Shown: positions 27,707-36,635, numbered from the stretch's first letter. The stretch: 44,012 nt of DNA from Gemmatimonadetes bacterium 13_1_20CM_4_69_16 (GCA_001919865.1 MNIR01000075.1:1-44012); one strand, 5' to 3'. Numbers and translations are program-made. The notes: a model not told the origin generated them from the letters alone.

Positions 27707-29350
27707 TCACATCCGCTCCGGCGCCGTGATCCCGAGCAAACCAAGTCCGTTGGCGAGCACCCGGCGCACCGCCGCCGCGAGCGCGAGCCGCTCCCGCTCT
27801 TCGGGCTCGCCCAGCACCCGGTACTTGTGATACCACGCGTGGGCGATCCGGGCGAGCCCCTCGAGGTAGCCCGTGATGCGGTGCGGCTCGAGCGTTTCGG
27901 CGGCCCGTGCCACGACGCCGGGGAACGCCGCGAGCTCCTTCAGCAGGTCGAGCTCCTCGGGCTGCGTCAGGACGCTCCCGTCCACCGGCGCGGGTGGGAG
28001 AGAGGCGGGGTCGCGCGCCGCCACACGGAAGATGCCGCTCATGCGCGCGTGCGCCATCTGCACGTAGAACACCGGGTTCTCCTCTGTCTGGCTCTTCGCC
28101 AGGTCGACGTCGAACACGAACTGCGAGTCCGCCCGACGCATCAGGAAGAAGAAGCGCGCCGCGTCCACCCCCGTCTCCTGGAGCAGGTCGCGCAGCGTGA
28201 CGAACTCACCCGTGCGCTTGGAGAACCGCACCTCTTCCCCACCCCGCATCACCCGCACGAGCTGCACGATCTCCGCGTGAAAGAAATCATCGGGGTAGCC
28301 GAGCGCCAGCATCGCGGCCTGGACGCGCGCGACGTACCCGTGGTGATCCGCGCCCCAGATGTCGATCGCCTTGGCGAAACCGCGCGCGCGCTTGTGGCGG
28401 TGGTAGGCGATGTCCGGCAAGAGATAGGTGTAGCTGCCGTCCGACTTGCGCAGCACGCGATCCTTGTCGTCTCCGAACGCGGTGGACCTGAGCCACAGGG
28501 CGCCGTCCCGCTCGTAGGTGTGGCCCCGCTGAGCCAGATCGGCCAGGGTCTGTTCGATGAGCCGTTCCTGGTAGAGCTGGGACTCGAAGAAGATCACGTC
28601 GAACCGGACTCCGAACTCCCGCAGGTCCTCCTCCTGTTCGGCGCGCTGCGATTGGACGCCGATCGTGCGGCAGCGGCGCAGGCCTTCCGGCTCGGGGAGG
28701 TCGGCGAACGCCCGGCCCTCGCGCGCCAGAATCCGCTCGGCCAGCTCGACGAGATACTCCCCGTGATAGCCGCCGTCGGGAACCTCGGCCGCCCGACCCA
28801 CCGCCTGCTGGACCCGCGCCCACAGCGAGCGGGCCAGCTTGTCGATTTGGGTTCCTGCGTCGTTGACGTAGAACTCGCGGGTCACCCCGTAGCCGGTCCA
28901 GTCGAGCAGCGCTGCAATCGCATCCCCCAGGGCCGCCCCCCGGCCGTGGCCCACGTGCAGCGGGCCCGTGGGATTGGCGGAGACGAACTCGACGTTGACC
29001 TTCGCGCCGCGTCCTGTGTCGCCGCGGCCGAACCGCTCGCCCAAGGCGTGAACGGTCGCCAGCACGGCGGCGAGCTGATCCTCGGCGAGGAAGAAATTGA
29101 TGAAGCCGGGACCCGCGATCTCGATCTTCTTGACGATGCCCTGGGGAAGCGTGAGGGCCCTCACCAGGTCCTCCGCGACGGCGCGTGGCGGCTTACCCAG
29201 CCCCTTGGCAATGACCAGCGCCAGGTTGGTGGCGCCGTCGCCGTGCGAGGGATCGCGCGGGGTTTCGTACTTGAACTCCGGAAGCGAAGACACGCCGATC
29301 TTGTGGGCCGCGTCCCGCAGACCGCGGACGATCTCGTCGTGCGCCTTCAC
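27707..29350 (-). CDS. argS: arginyl-tRNA synthetase
   Basis: The 547-residue class I enzyme has the HIGH-type motif HVGHGRGAALGDA after EFVSANPTGPL, FYVNDAGTQIDKL, IWGADHHGYVARVQAAM, the KMSKS-equivalent VRFSKRTGEFVTL and a C-terminal DALR anticodon-binding domain. The reduced second motif is normal for many arginyl enzymes. It overlaps the fmdB-like gene by four bases (ATGA). Confidence 0.97.
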   Translation of the reverse strand: MKAHDEIVRGLRDAAHKIGVSSLPEFKYETPRDPSHGDGATNLALVIAKGLGKPPRAVAEDLVRALTLPQGIVKKIEIAGPGFINFFLAEDQLAAVLATVHALGERFGRGDTGRGAKVNVEFVSANPTGPLHVGHGRGAALGDAIAALLDWTGYGVTREFYVNDAGTQIDKLARSLWARVQQAVGRAAEVPDGGYHGEYLVELAERILAREGRAFADLPEPEGLRRCRTIGVQSQRAEQEEDLREFGVRFDVIFFESQLYQERLIEQTLADLAQRGHTYERDGALWLRSTAFGDDKDRVLRKSDGSYTYLLPDIAYHRHKRARGFAKAIDIWGADHHGYVARVQAAMLALGYPDDFFHAEIVQLVRVMRGGEEVRFSKRTGEFVTLRDLLQETGVDAARFFFLMRRADSQFVFDVDLAKSQTEENPVFYVQMAHARMSGIFRVAARDPASLPPAPVDGSVLTQPEELDLLKELAAFPGVVARAAETLEPHRITGYLEGLARIAHAWYHKYRVLGEPEERERLALAAAVRRVLANGLGLLGITAPERM

Positions 29351-29655
29351 TTGTCGCCGGAGTCTTTTTTCTTCTTGGCACTCTCGCCGGACTTCGACTC
29401 GGCGGGCTTCGACTCCGCGGCGGGCTTGGACTCGTCCTTTTGCTTCTGCTCCTGCTGCCCCTGCTTCTCACCCGCTCGCTTGTAGTCGGTGGTGTAGAAC
29501 CCGGAGCCCTTGAAGACGAGACCCGCCCCGCCGGAGATCTGCCGCTCGGCCGGTTTGCCGCACGTGGGACACTTCTCCCGCCGCTTGTAGTTCATCGTCG
29601 GGTAGAACTTCTCGAACACGTGCCCGGCCGGGCACTTGTACTCGTAGGTCGGCAT
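29347..29655 (-). CDS. FmdB-type zinc-ribbon protein
   Basis: The 102-residue protein starts MPTYEYKCPAGHVFEKFYPT and has KCPTCGKPAERQISGGAGLVFKGSGFYTTDYKR, the FmdB regulatory-protein family pattern, then a Lys/Glu/Ser/Ala-rich tail. The first zinc knuckle has only one Cys (CPAGH), with a His two positions on; the second is a normal CPTC. Members are often annotated as putative regulators but few are tested. It heads the long gene train that includes argS. Confidence 0.88.
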   Translation of the reverse strand: MPTYEYKCPAGHVFEKFYPTMNYKRREKCPTCGKPAERQISGGAGLVFKGSGFYTTDYKRAGEKQGQQEQKQKDESKPAAESKPAESKSGESAKKKKDSGDK

Positions 29656-29664
29656 CAGGCAAGA

Positions 29665-29693
29665 ACTTAAGCGCCGAGACCGGGACCGGTCAA
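29665..29693 (-). promoter_or_regulatory. probable promoter of the fmdB-argS gene train
   Basis: A TTGACC box (29688-29693) and TTAAGT (29665-29670) are 17 bases apart. Transcription would begin within a few bases of the ATG at 29655, so the first gene would be leaderless or nearly so; no Shine-Dalgarno is present. Confidence 0.45.
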
Positions 29694-29709
29694 TCGGCCC
29701 GCGAATCGC

Positions 29710-30144
29710 TCAGCGCACGTCGTAGAAATAGCTGCTCAAGTGCTTGAGCGTGGCCTCCTGCTCGGCGAACTGAAACGCCAACACGTCGCCGCTCGTGACC
29801 ACGCCGCACAGGCCCTCCGGACCCACCACCGGGAGGTGGCGGATGCGCCGCTCGGTCATCACGGCCGCGCACTGCTCCAGCGGCGTGTCGGGCTGGCAGC
29901 TGATCAAGGAGGTGGTCATCACGTCGCGCACCGGGGTCGTGACCGGATTGCGCTGCTCCGCAACGACGCGCCGCAGCACGTCCCGCTCGGTGAAGATCCC
30001 TACCGGTTTCTTGCCTTCGAGAACCAGGACGCTGCCTGTGCCGCGGGTGTTCATGAGTTGCGCCGCCTCGAGCACCGTCGCCCCCGGCGGAACGGCCACG
30101 ATGTCCCTGCCCTTGCGCGCCAGAATGTCGCGCACCGTGTCCAC
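29710..30144 (-). CDS. tandem CBS-domain protein
   Basis: The product of about 144 residues holds two CBS domains: AVPPGATVLEAAQLMNTRGTGSVLV..PVGIFTERDVLRR, and SCQPDTPLEQCAAVMTERRIRHLPVV..LCGVVTSGDVL. Such stand-alone pairs bind adenine nucleotides and may sense energy state. AGGAGG lies directly before the first GTG (30150), so the second GTG at 30144, six bases farther, is the better start. Confidence 0.88.
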   Translation of the reverse strand: MDTVRDILARKGRDIVAVPPGATVLEAAQLMNTRGTGSVLVLEGKKPVGIFTERDVLRRVVAEQRNPVTTPVRDVMTTSLISCQPDTPLEQCAAVMTERRIRHLPVVGPEGLCGVVTSGDVLAFQFAEQEATLKHLSSYFYDVR

Positions 30145-30154
30145 TGGCACCCTC

Positions 30155-30328
30155 CTAGAACTCCCGCTTCTTCATCTCCGAAAAGAAGTCGCGCACGTCC
30201 ACGTCGTCCTCCTGCTCGGGAGGAAGCGTGCGGTCGTATTGGCGTCGCTTGTTCGGCTTGGCCTTGGCCGCCTTGGCGGCATTCTTCTTCGCCAGGGCGG
30301 CAATTTTCTGGTCGTCGCTCTTCGACAT
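30155..30328 (-). CDS. small lysine-rich protein, conserved hypothetical
   Basis: The 57-residue product is highly basic at its N-terminal half (AALAKKNAAKAAKAKPNKRR) and acidic after it (EQEDDVDVRDFFSEMKKREF). ATG 30328 has GGAG eight bases upstream. It ends 10 bases before the CBS protein starts, so the two are likely cotranscribed. A nucleic-acid-binding role is possible from charge alone. Confidence 0.55.
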   Translation of the reverse strand: MSKSDDQKIAALAKKNAAKAAKAKPNKRRQYDRTLPPEQEDDVDVRDFFSEMKKREF

Positions 30329-30438
30329 CGCTGCTGCTCCGGTCAAGAAGTCCCGCTCTCCACCCAGCGGTCGGGGGGGGCGTCACAGCCAATGCATAAG
30401 GTGGGTTGTTCAGGCGCCCTCAGGCAAGTGCGGGCGCG

Positions 30439-30448
30439 CCCCCCCCCC
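30439..30448. repeat. 10-base C/G homopolymer, intergenic
   Basis: Ten consecutive C lie between the small lysine-rich gene and the end of the cytochrome gene, in a 120-base stretch that also has eight G at 30373-30380. No gene is seen there. Confidence 0.7.
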
Positions 30449-30472
30449 GCCGTGGCGGCCAGGATCAAGGCG

Positions 30473-31111
30473 TCACTGACCCGCCCCTGCGCCTCCCGCG
30501 TTGAGAAAGGCCGCGAGCGCCGCGATCTCGAGCGGCTTGAGATGCAGATTCGGCATCTGCCCCGTGGGGCTCGCCAGAAACGGCTTGAGAAACTCAGGCG
30601 GATAACGTCTGAGGGTGAGATCCGGCCCAACCGCAACGCTGGTCTCGCCAACGTCGCGGTGGACATGGCAACTGACGCAGCCCTTCGCCACGAAGAGCCT
30701 GCGTCCTCGCTCCGACTCGGCGAGGGGAGGCGGCGGCGCCGCGCCTGAATCGATCGCGGTCACCGGAAGCAGCGTGACGCGGCTATTCCCGAAGCCGCTG
30801 TGGATCGTGATGGTCCATTGACCGGCCTGTGGCAGCGTCAGCGTGGCGGTGTACTGACCGGTTTCTCGTCCAGCAGTCGCCGCCGCGCTCGCTTCCAGGC
30901 TGCCCGCCGTGGCGGCGACCTTGCCCTTGAGCCCGTCGAGCGGTTTGACGCCGTGCTGGCGCACGGTAAAGGCGAGCGTGACGGGCTGGCGTGCCACCAC
31001 TTGGTCCGGCAAATCCTCGACCGTGATCGCGGCCCACCCGCCGACGTTGGCTGCGATCACCGGGAGCACCAGCACACCAGGCAGCAGTAGTCGAAAGGCT
31101 CGTGTGGTCAT
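30473..31111 (-). CDS. exported YtkA/FixH-like domain fused to cytochrome c
   Basis: The 212-residue product has a signal peptide, a beta-sandwich of about residues 28-120 (VEDLPDQVVARQPVTLAFTV..GQYTATLTLPQAGQWTITIHS) like YtkA/FixH copper-site-associated domains, and a C-terminal monohaem domain with CVSCH at 145-149 and a likely axial Met in PTGQMPNL. AAGGAGG precedes the ATG by six bases. It is probably a periplasmic electron carrier or a copper-trafficking helper. The combination of both domains in one short chain is noteworthy. Confidence 0.8.
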   Translation of the reverse strand: MTTRAFRLLLPGVLVLPVIAANVGGWAAITVEDLPDQVVARQPVTLAFTVRQHGVKPLDGLKGKVAATAGSLEASAAATAGRETGQYTATLTLPQAGQWTITIHSGFGNSRVTLLPVTAIDSGAAPPPPLAESERGRRLFVAKGCVSCHVHRDVGETSVAVGPDLTLRRYPPEFLKPFLASPTGQMPNLHLKPLEIAALAAFLNAGGAGAGQ

Positions 31112-31230
31112 CGCTTCCTCCTTGGGACCTGATGCCCAGAGGATTTCTCGGGGCTATCGGTAGTTCGATGCCACACAATGCCTATAGGGTTTATGCCCTC
31201 CTTCTACCAGCGTCCCCCCCCCGGCGCCGC

Positions 31231-31791
31231 CTATCGCGGCCACAGCCAGCCGAACGTGGCCGCCGTGAGGAGCGCGTAGATCAACCCATCCACCGTCGCC
31301 TTGATCGTGGTGCTCCAGGCGCGGCGATACCAGATGGACATCTGCCACAACGCTACGGAGTACCCGATGAATGCGGTGACTCCCGTGAACCGGAAGACGC
31401 TCGCGACGCTCGCCCCGGCGGGGAGGGCACGTCCCGCGACGTAGGCCGCGAACAGACCGACCACCGCCGCGTACAGGAACCAGAGCGTGAGGTTCTTCCC
31501 CATCTGAAAGGGGCCGCTCGGCAACACGGTGAGGATCAGGTTCGGGCCTCGCTTCACCTTGTCGGCGAACTCCGGTGATCGCATCTCCTCCCTGGTCTTC
31601 GGACGCGGCACCATGTAGTCCCCCGGCGGGATGGCGAGCGGCCGGAGCGCATCTCTCAGCTTGTCTTCGTCGGGCACCCTGGGGTAATCACTCTTATGCC
31701 AGGGCGACACCATGTGGATGGCGGAGCTCACGACGAAAACGAGCACCGCCGACAGTAGGATGGGGAGCCACAGCGCGGTTAGTCCCGTCAT
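31231..31791 (-). CDS. conserved membrane protein, three to four segments
   Basis: The 186-residue product has a membrane segment at the start ([21 protein letters not shown]), a charged loop ([20 protein letters not shown]) and two to three more segments after residue 95. ATG 31791 is preferred over 31818 because AGGAG lies six bases before it. Function unknown; it starts 47 bases after the DoxX-like gene ends. Confidence 0.7.
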   Translation of the reverse strand: MTGLTALWLPILLSAVLVFVVSSAIHMVSPWHKSDYPRVPDEDKLRDALRPLAIPPGDYMVPRPKTREEMRSPEFADKVKRGPNLILTVLPSGPFQMGKNLTLWFLYAAVVGLFAAYVAGRALPAGASVASVFRFTGVTAFIGYSVALWQMSIWYRRAWSTTIKATVDGLIYALLTAATFGWLWPR

Positions 31792-31837
31792 CGCGATCTC
31801 CTGTGATGGTGTGGCCATGCAATCGTGAAAACTGTGA

Positions 31838-32176
31838 TCATGGTGGCGGCGCGGGTCGCCAGGCGCTGCCGTGCAGCGTCACGTACAGGGCCGCCGCCGC
31901 GTACACCAGAAACTCCGCCGGGAATTGGCCCCGCACGGCGTGCACCAAAACGGCTGTCAGAAAGATCACGACCAGGGCGACCCCGCCGACGCGCATCGTG
32001 CGAGGCCACAGAAAGAGGAGTGCCGCGACGGTCTCGACCGCGGCGACCACTGCCAGATGGCCGTGGTGGGCCGCACCCAAGGCGTGGATCAGCGCGCGCA
32101 CGCCCTCGAACGCGATCACCAGGCCGAGCGTCAGGTGCAGCGCGATGAACGAGCGGCGCAGGTTCAGGTCGGTCAC
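31838..32176 (-). CDS. small four-helix membrane protein (DoxX-like)
   Basis: The 112-residue product has four hydrophobic segments ([72 protein letters not shown]), the size and pattern of DoxX-like proteins. Its 5' end faces the GH2 gene across a 142-base divergent region. Confidence 0.65.
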   Translation of the reverse strand: MTDLNLRRSFIALHLTLGLVIAFEGVRALIHALGAAHHGHLAVVAAVETVAALLFLWPRTMRVGGVALVVIFLTAVLVHAVRGQFPAEFLVYAAAALYVTLHGSAWRPAPPP

Positions 32177-32282
32177 GGTAAGGTCGGTTGAGCCCGAGTG
32201 CCCGGAGTGCCCAGAGCGAATGATCCGCTGGGTGACAGACCGGGCTCAAGCTACGCGCTGGCGGCCACCGCGCAACGCGCCC

Positions 32283-32311
32283 TTGAGGACGCGCGGACGG
32301 CAGGCAAATTA
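32283..32311 (+). promoter_or_regulatory. possible promoter of the GH2-epimerase gene
   Basis: TTGAGG (32283-32288) and AAATTA (32306-32311) are 17 bases apart. The start of transcription would fall at the ATG (32319), and no ribosome-binding site is seen, suggesting a leaderless message. The boxes are weak. Confidence 0.3.
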
Positions 32312-32318
32312 CGCTCCC

Positions 32319-35111
32319 ATGCCGAACGCCGCGCTCGCCGCCTGTCTCGTGCTGCTGCAGCAACCGGCGGTCTCCCGCCCTTCCTTGACGACCCGGTGGA
32401 CTGCTGAGGTAACGCCCGAGCACGTCCTGCCTGAGTACCCCCGCCCCGACCTCGTGCGGCCCACTTGGCAAACCCTCAACGGGACGTGGCAGTACGCCGT
32501 GCGCGATTCGGGCAGCACCTCTTCGCCGCGCGCGTGGGACGGCACGATCCTTGTTCCCTTCCCGATCGAATCGCAGCTCTCCGGCGTGCGGCGGACGGTG
32601 ACGGACCGGCAGCGGCTGTGGTATCGCCGGACGTTCCGGATACCCTCGACGGCGGCCGGCACGCGCTGGCTGCTGCACTTCGGCGCGGTGGACTGGGAGG
32701 CGATCGTTTCCGTGAACGGGCGGCGCGTCGGCGCTCACCGTGGCGGCTATGACCCCTTCACGCTCGACATCACCGGCGCACTGCGTCCCGCCCCCGGCGA
32801 CCAGGAGCTGGTCGTGCGCGTGTGGGATCCGACCGACCGCGGGGACCAGCCGCGCGGCAAGCAGGTCCTCAAGCCGCAGAGCATCTGGTACACGGCCGTG
32901 ACGGGGATCTGGCAGACGGTGTGGCTCGAGGCGGTGCCGCGCGCGTATATCACGGCACTCGACGTCCGGCCCGATGTGGACGCCGGGACGGTGAGCGTGC
33001 GGGTCGCCGCGAGCGGCACCACGCCCGCCGCCCGCGTGCAGCTCGCCGCGCTCGACGGAGACAGCACCGTCGCTCGGGGGACCGGGCCGCCCGGCCAACC
33101 GCTGACGCTCTACATCCCGGCCCCGAAGTTGTGGGGACCGGGGCACCCTTTCCTGTACGGCCTGCGAGTGCGGCTGGGTGACGACACGGTGACCGGCTAC
33201 TTCGGGATGCGGAAGATCGCCGTGGCGCGGGACGGCGTCGGGAGGTTGCGTCTGTTTCTCAACAACCATCCGCTCTTCGAGTATGGCACGCTGGATCAGG
33301 GGTGGTGGCCCGACGGCTTGTATACCGCGCCCACCGACGCGGCACTGCGCTCGGATATCGAGACGCTGCAGCATCTCGGATTCAATCTGATCCGCAAGCA
33401 CGTGAAGGTGGAGCCGGCGCGCTGGTACTACCACTGCGACCAGCTGGGGATGCTCGTGTGGCAGGATATGCCCAGCGGCGACAACAAGACTCCGGCCGCG
33501 CGGCAGGAGTTCGCCGACGAGCTGGATCGTGTGGTGGCCGCGCTCCGCAATCATCCCGCCATCGTCATGTGGGTGCCGTTCAACGAGGGTTGGGGCCAGC
33601 ACGACACGCGGCGCATCGTGGCGCGGCTGAAGCAACGCGACGCCACGCGCCTGGTGGACAATGCCAGCGGCTGGACCGACGCACACGTCGGCGACGTGCT
33701 CGACATCCACGACTACCCCGGGCCCGCCCTTCCCCCGCCGGACTCGACCCGCGCCTCGGTGCTGGGCGAGTTTGGTGGGCTCGGCTTGCCGATCGAGGGT
33801 CATACCTGGCAGGCGAAGGACAACTGGGGCTACCGGCGCTACGCCAACCAGGACGAACTTTCGGCCGCCTACCGCGCCCTGCTCGACCGGCTCCGGTCGC
33901 TCGAGAGCGAGGGGCTCGCCGCGGCGGTGTACACGCAGACGTCGGACGTGGAGATCGAGGTCAACGGCGTCATGACGTACGACCGTGAGATCGTGAAGCT
34001 CGCGGGCGACGTGGCGGCGGTGAACCGGCGGCTGCAGGATCCGCAAGGAGCGACCGTGACGCGAGCGCCGTTCGGCCGGACGGCCGAGGGAATCGCCGTG
34101 GAGGCGTACACCCTCACCAACCCCCAGGGGATGCAGGTGCGGGTCATCACCTACGGTGCCATCCTCCAGGCGATCCGGGTGCCCGATCGCGCCGGCCGTG
34201 TGGACGATGTCGCCCTCGGCCACGACGACTTGCAAGGGTATCTCACCAACACACCGTATTTCGGCGCGATCGTAGGACGCTACGCCAACCGGATCGCCCA
34301 GGGGAGGTTCACGCTCGACGGCACGACGTATCGGCTCGCGACCAACAACGGCCCCAACCATCTGCACGGCGGGACGAAAGGCTTCGACAAGGCCGTGTGG
34401 CAGGCCGAGCCGTTCCAGCAGGGGGACACCGTCGGCGTCCGGCTGAGCCATACGAGCCCAGCGGGCGACGAAGGGTATCCGGGCACCCTCGCCGCCCGCG
34501 TCACCTACTCGCTCACGCCGGCGAGCGAGCTGGTCGTGGACTACATGGCGACGACCGACCAGGCGACACCGGTGAACCTCTCACAACACACCTACTTCAA
34601 CCTGGGCGGTGTAGGTGGCGGTGACATCCTCCGCCACATTCTCTCGATTGACGCCGACAGGTACACGCCGGTGGACTCGACCCTCATTCCCACGGGCGAG
34701 CTGGCGAGCGTCGCCGGCACGCCGCTCGACTTCCGCGCAGCCACGGCGATCGGCGCGCGCATCGAGCAGCCGGACCCCCAGCTCGGGCGGGGTCGCGGCT
34801 ACGATCACAACTTCGTGCTGAACCGAACCGGATCCGGCCTGGCGCACGCGGCACACGTGCTCGAGCCGACGAACGGCCGCACGCTCGACATCTTCACCAC
34901 CGAGCCGGGGTTGCAGTTCTACTCGGGGAACTTCCTCGACGGCACGATCACCGGGAAGGGAGGGCACGCTTACCAGCACAGGTCCGGCTTCTGCCTCGAG
35001 ACCCAGCACTTCCCCGACTCGCCGAACCACCTGTCTTTTCCGTCCACGATCCTACGGCCGGGAGCGGAATACCGGTCGCGCACCGTCTTCGCGTTCGGCG
35101 TGAGTCGCTAG
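32319..35111 (+). CDS. GH2 glycosidase fused to aldose 1-epimerase
   Basis: The 930-residue product has a short signal peptide-like start and a GH2 part: sugar-binding sandwich (YPRPDLVRPTWQTLNGTWQY, residues about 40-200), an Ig-like linker domain and a TIM barrel with the acid/base Glu in WVPFNEGWGQ (about 423) and the likely nucleophile in LGEFGGLG (about 484). From about residue 580 follows a complete GalM domain with NHLHGGTKGFDKAVW (His about 683), NLSQHTYFNLGG (His about 757) and FCLETQHFPDSPNH (Glu about 894). GH2 enzymes release beta-sugars, and GalM converts beta to alpha anomers, so the fusion would couple both steps. The sugar (galactose, glucuronate or mannose) is not decided. 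It is the only long plus-strand gene in this region. Confidence 0.9.
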   Translation: MPNAALAACLVLLQQPAVSRPSLTTRWTAEVTPEHVLPEYPRPDLVRPTWQTLNGTWQYAVRDSGSTSSPRAWDGTILVPFPIESQLSGVRRTVTDRQRLWYRRTFRIPSTAAGTRWLLHFGAVDWEAIVSVNGRRVGAHRGGYDPFTLDITGALRPAPGDQELVVRVWDPTDRGDQPRGKQVLKPQSIWYTAVTGIWQTVWLEAVPRAYITALDVRPDVDAGTVSVRVAASGTTPAARVQLAALDGDSTVARGTGPPGQPLTLYIPAPKLWGPGHPFLYGLRVRLGDDTVTGYFGMRKIAVARDGVGRLRLFLNNHPLFEYGTLDQGWWPDGLYTAPTDAALRSDIETLQHLGFNLIRKHVKVEPARWYYHCDQLGMLVWQDMPSGDNKTPAARQEFADELDRVVAALRNHPAIVMWVPFNEGWGQHDTRRIVARLKQRDATRLVDNASGWTDAHVGDVLDIHDYPGPALPPPDSTRASVLGEFGGLGLPIEGHTWQAKDNWGYRRYANQDELSAAYRALLDRLRSLESEGLAAAVYTQTSDVEIEVNGVMTYDREIVKLAGDVAAVNRRLQDPQGATVTRAPFGRTAEGIAVEAYTLTNPQGMQVRVITYGAILQAIRVPDRAGRVDDVALGHDDLQGYLTNTPYFGAIVGRYANRIAQGRFTLDGTTYRLATNNGPNHLHGGTKGFDKAVWQAEPFQQGDTVGVRLSHTSPAGDEGYPGTLAARVTYSLTPASELVVDYMATTDQATPVNLSQHTYFNLGGVGGGDILRHILSIDADRYTPVDSTLIPTGELASVAGTPLDFRAATAIGARIEQPDPQLGRGRGYDHNFVLNRTGSGLAHAAHVLEPTNGRTLDIFTTEPGLQFYSGNFLDGTITGKGGHAYQHRSGFCLETQHFPDSPNHLSFPSTILRPGAEYRSRTVFAFGVSR

Positions 35112-36487
35112 CCCGCGTACACCCCGATCGCGAGCGGCCGCGGAGCCACCACCGCGTCCTCCACCACGACACGTAGCCGGCGAACGGACGCCGGCGCGAA
35201 CCGGTCCAGTTTGCGGTATCCGATCGTCTCTCCTCGCACCAGCTCGGTCCACGCGCCGCTCTCTCCGGCCCCGAGCACAGCGTAGCGAGCGACCCTCTGG
35301 CCGTGCGCGATGTCCTCTTCGAGTCGGACGAGCCCGGCTGTGACACGCCGCCCGAGGTCCACCTCGACCACGGCGCTGCGCGGGCTGGTGATGTGCTGCG
35401 TGGGGCGCCGGCCCGCGGCGAAATCCTCGGCAAACAGCGCGGCGAGGCGATCGTGCCAGCTCGCGAGCCGCGCGACGTCGTTGTCGTGCAGCACGCCATC
35501 GCGCGTGGGCGGGACGTTGAGCAACAGCTTCGAGTTGCGTCCGACGGAGTTGAAGTAGATCTCCGTAAGCGCAGCCACGCTCTTCACTTTGTCGTCCTCA
35601 GCGGGATGATGAAACCACCCGGGGCGGATCGACGTGTCGGTCTCTCCCGGTCGCCACACGGAGCCCGCGGGGTCCCCGTGCTGGAGGGCCCGGCCGATCG
35701 CCTCGCTCCACACGCCGGGCGCGGGGACGACGGCGGGATCCATCGTGGACCAGTTCGGATCGCCCGCCGAGCCGGTCTCGTTCCCGATCCAGCGGACGTC
35801 GGGGCCGGCGTCGGAGAAGATGACCGCGTCGGGCTGGAGCCGGCGCACCGTGGCGAAGATGCGGGGCCAATCGTACGCCTGGCGGCGCCCGTTCGGCCCT
35901 TCGCCGTTGGCGCCGTCGAACCACACTTCGGTGATGCGCCCGTACCGGGTGAGCAGCTCGGCGAGCTGATCGCAGTAGAAGTCGTTGTAGCGGGGCGTTC
36001 CGTAGACGGCCGCGTTGCGATCCCACGGCGAGAGATACAACCCCGCGCGCAGCCCCTCGGCGCGACAGGCGTCGGTGAACTCGCCCACCACGTCCCCCGC
36101 CCCGCTGCGCCAGGAACTCTTCGCCACGCTGTGGTCGGTGACCCCGCTGGGCCAAAGGCAGAACCCATCGTGGTGCTTGGCCGTGAGGATCATGGCGCGG
36201 AAGCCGGCCGCGCGCGCCGCCCGGGCCCACTGCCGGGCGTCGAGTCGCCCGGGAGCGAAGCTGCGCGCCGCTTCCGTCCCGTCGCCCCACTCGCGGTCGG
36301 TGAAGCTGTTCACGCCGAAGTGCAGGAAACAGCTGAGCTCCTCGCGCTGCCAGGCCAGTTGCGCCGGCGACGGAGCGGGGCGCGCCCGCGGCGTCCTCGC
36401 CCAAGCCACGCCAGCGGCGAGGGTGGCGCCGGCGAGCGTCGCGGCGAACTCGCGACGCGTGAGCGGAGTGAGACGGAGCGAGCTCAG
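35108..36487 (-). CDS. GH29 alpha-L-fucosidase, Tat-type signal, start uncertain
   Basis: The catalytic part begins LAWQREELSCFLHFGVNSFTD and has LTAKHHDGFCLWPS, DACRAEGLRAGLYLSPWD, the nucleophile region ITEVWFDGANG and GNSKLLLNVPP-like NSKLLLNVPPTRDG, typical of GH29. A C-terminal beta-sandwich of about 120 residues follows. Before it a twin-arginine signal LTRREFAATLAGATLAAGVA is encoded, but no ATG, GTG or TTG lies in frame between it and the broken LysE gene. CTG 36487 is my choice; GTG 36409 would remove the signal. An ATG in another frame at 36525 ends in a stop right at that CTG, which suggests a one-base frameshift or a fresh junction. It is convergent with the GH2-epimerase gene, sharing CTAG. 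Confidence 0.85.
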   Translation of the reverse strand: MSSLRLTPLTRREFAATLAGATLAAGVAWARTPRARPAPSPAQLAWQREELSCFLHFGVNSFTDREWGDGTEAARSFAPGRLDARQWARAARAAGFRAMILTAKHHDGFCLWPSGVTDHSVAKSSWRSGAGDVVGEFTDACRAEGLRAGLYLSPWDRNAAVYGTPRYNDFYCDQLAELLTRYGRITEVWFDGANGEGPNGRRQAYDWPRIFATVRRLQPDAVIFSDAGPDVRWIGNETGSAGDPNWSTMDPAVVPAPGVWSEAIGRALQHGDPAGSVWRPGETDTSIRPGWFHHPAEDDKVKSVAALTEIYFNSVGRNSKLLLNVPPTRDGVLHDNDVARLASWHDRLAALFAEDFAAGRRPTQHITSPRSAVVEVDLGRRVTAGLVRLEEDIAHGQRVARYAVLGAGESGAWTELVRGETIGYRKLDRFAPASVRRLRVVVEDAVVAPRPLAIGVYAG

Positions 36488-36521
36488 GCTTGCGGGCGCG
36501 CGGGAGTCGGGTCCCGCCGCA

Positions 36522-36635
36522 TCAGTGAGACCGGCTGATGGTGCGTGCCAGCACGTATAGCATGCCCGGGCCGGGGGAGATCGCCAGCAGGGCCGCCGCC
36601 GACAGGAACAGAGTGAAATGAACGGTATCAGGCAT
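36522..36635 (-). pseudogene. N-terminal remnant of a LysE/RhtB-family exporter
   Basis: From ATG 36635 the frame reads MPDTVHFTLFLSAAALLAIS and PGPGMLYVLARTISRSH, then stops. This is the first membrane helix and the PGPxMLxVLAR signature of amino-acid exporters of the LysE family, which are about 200 residues long. The rest is missing and is replaced by the start of the fucosidase. It looks like a breakpoint of a deletion or insertion. Confidence 0.7.
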
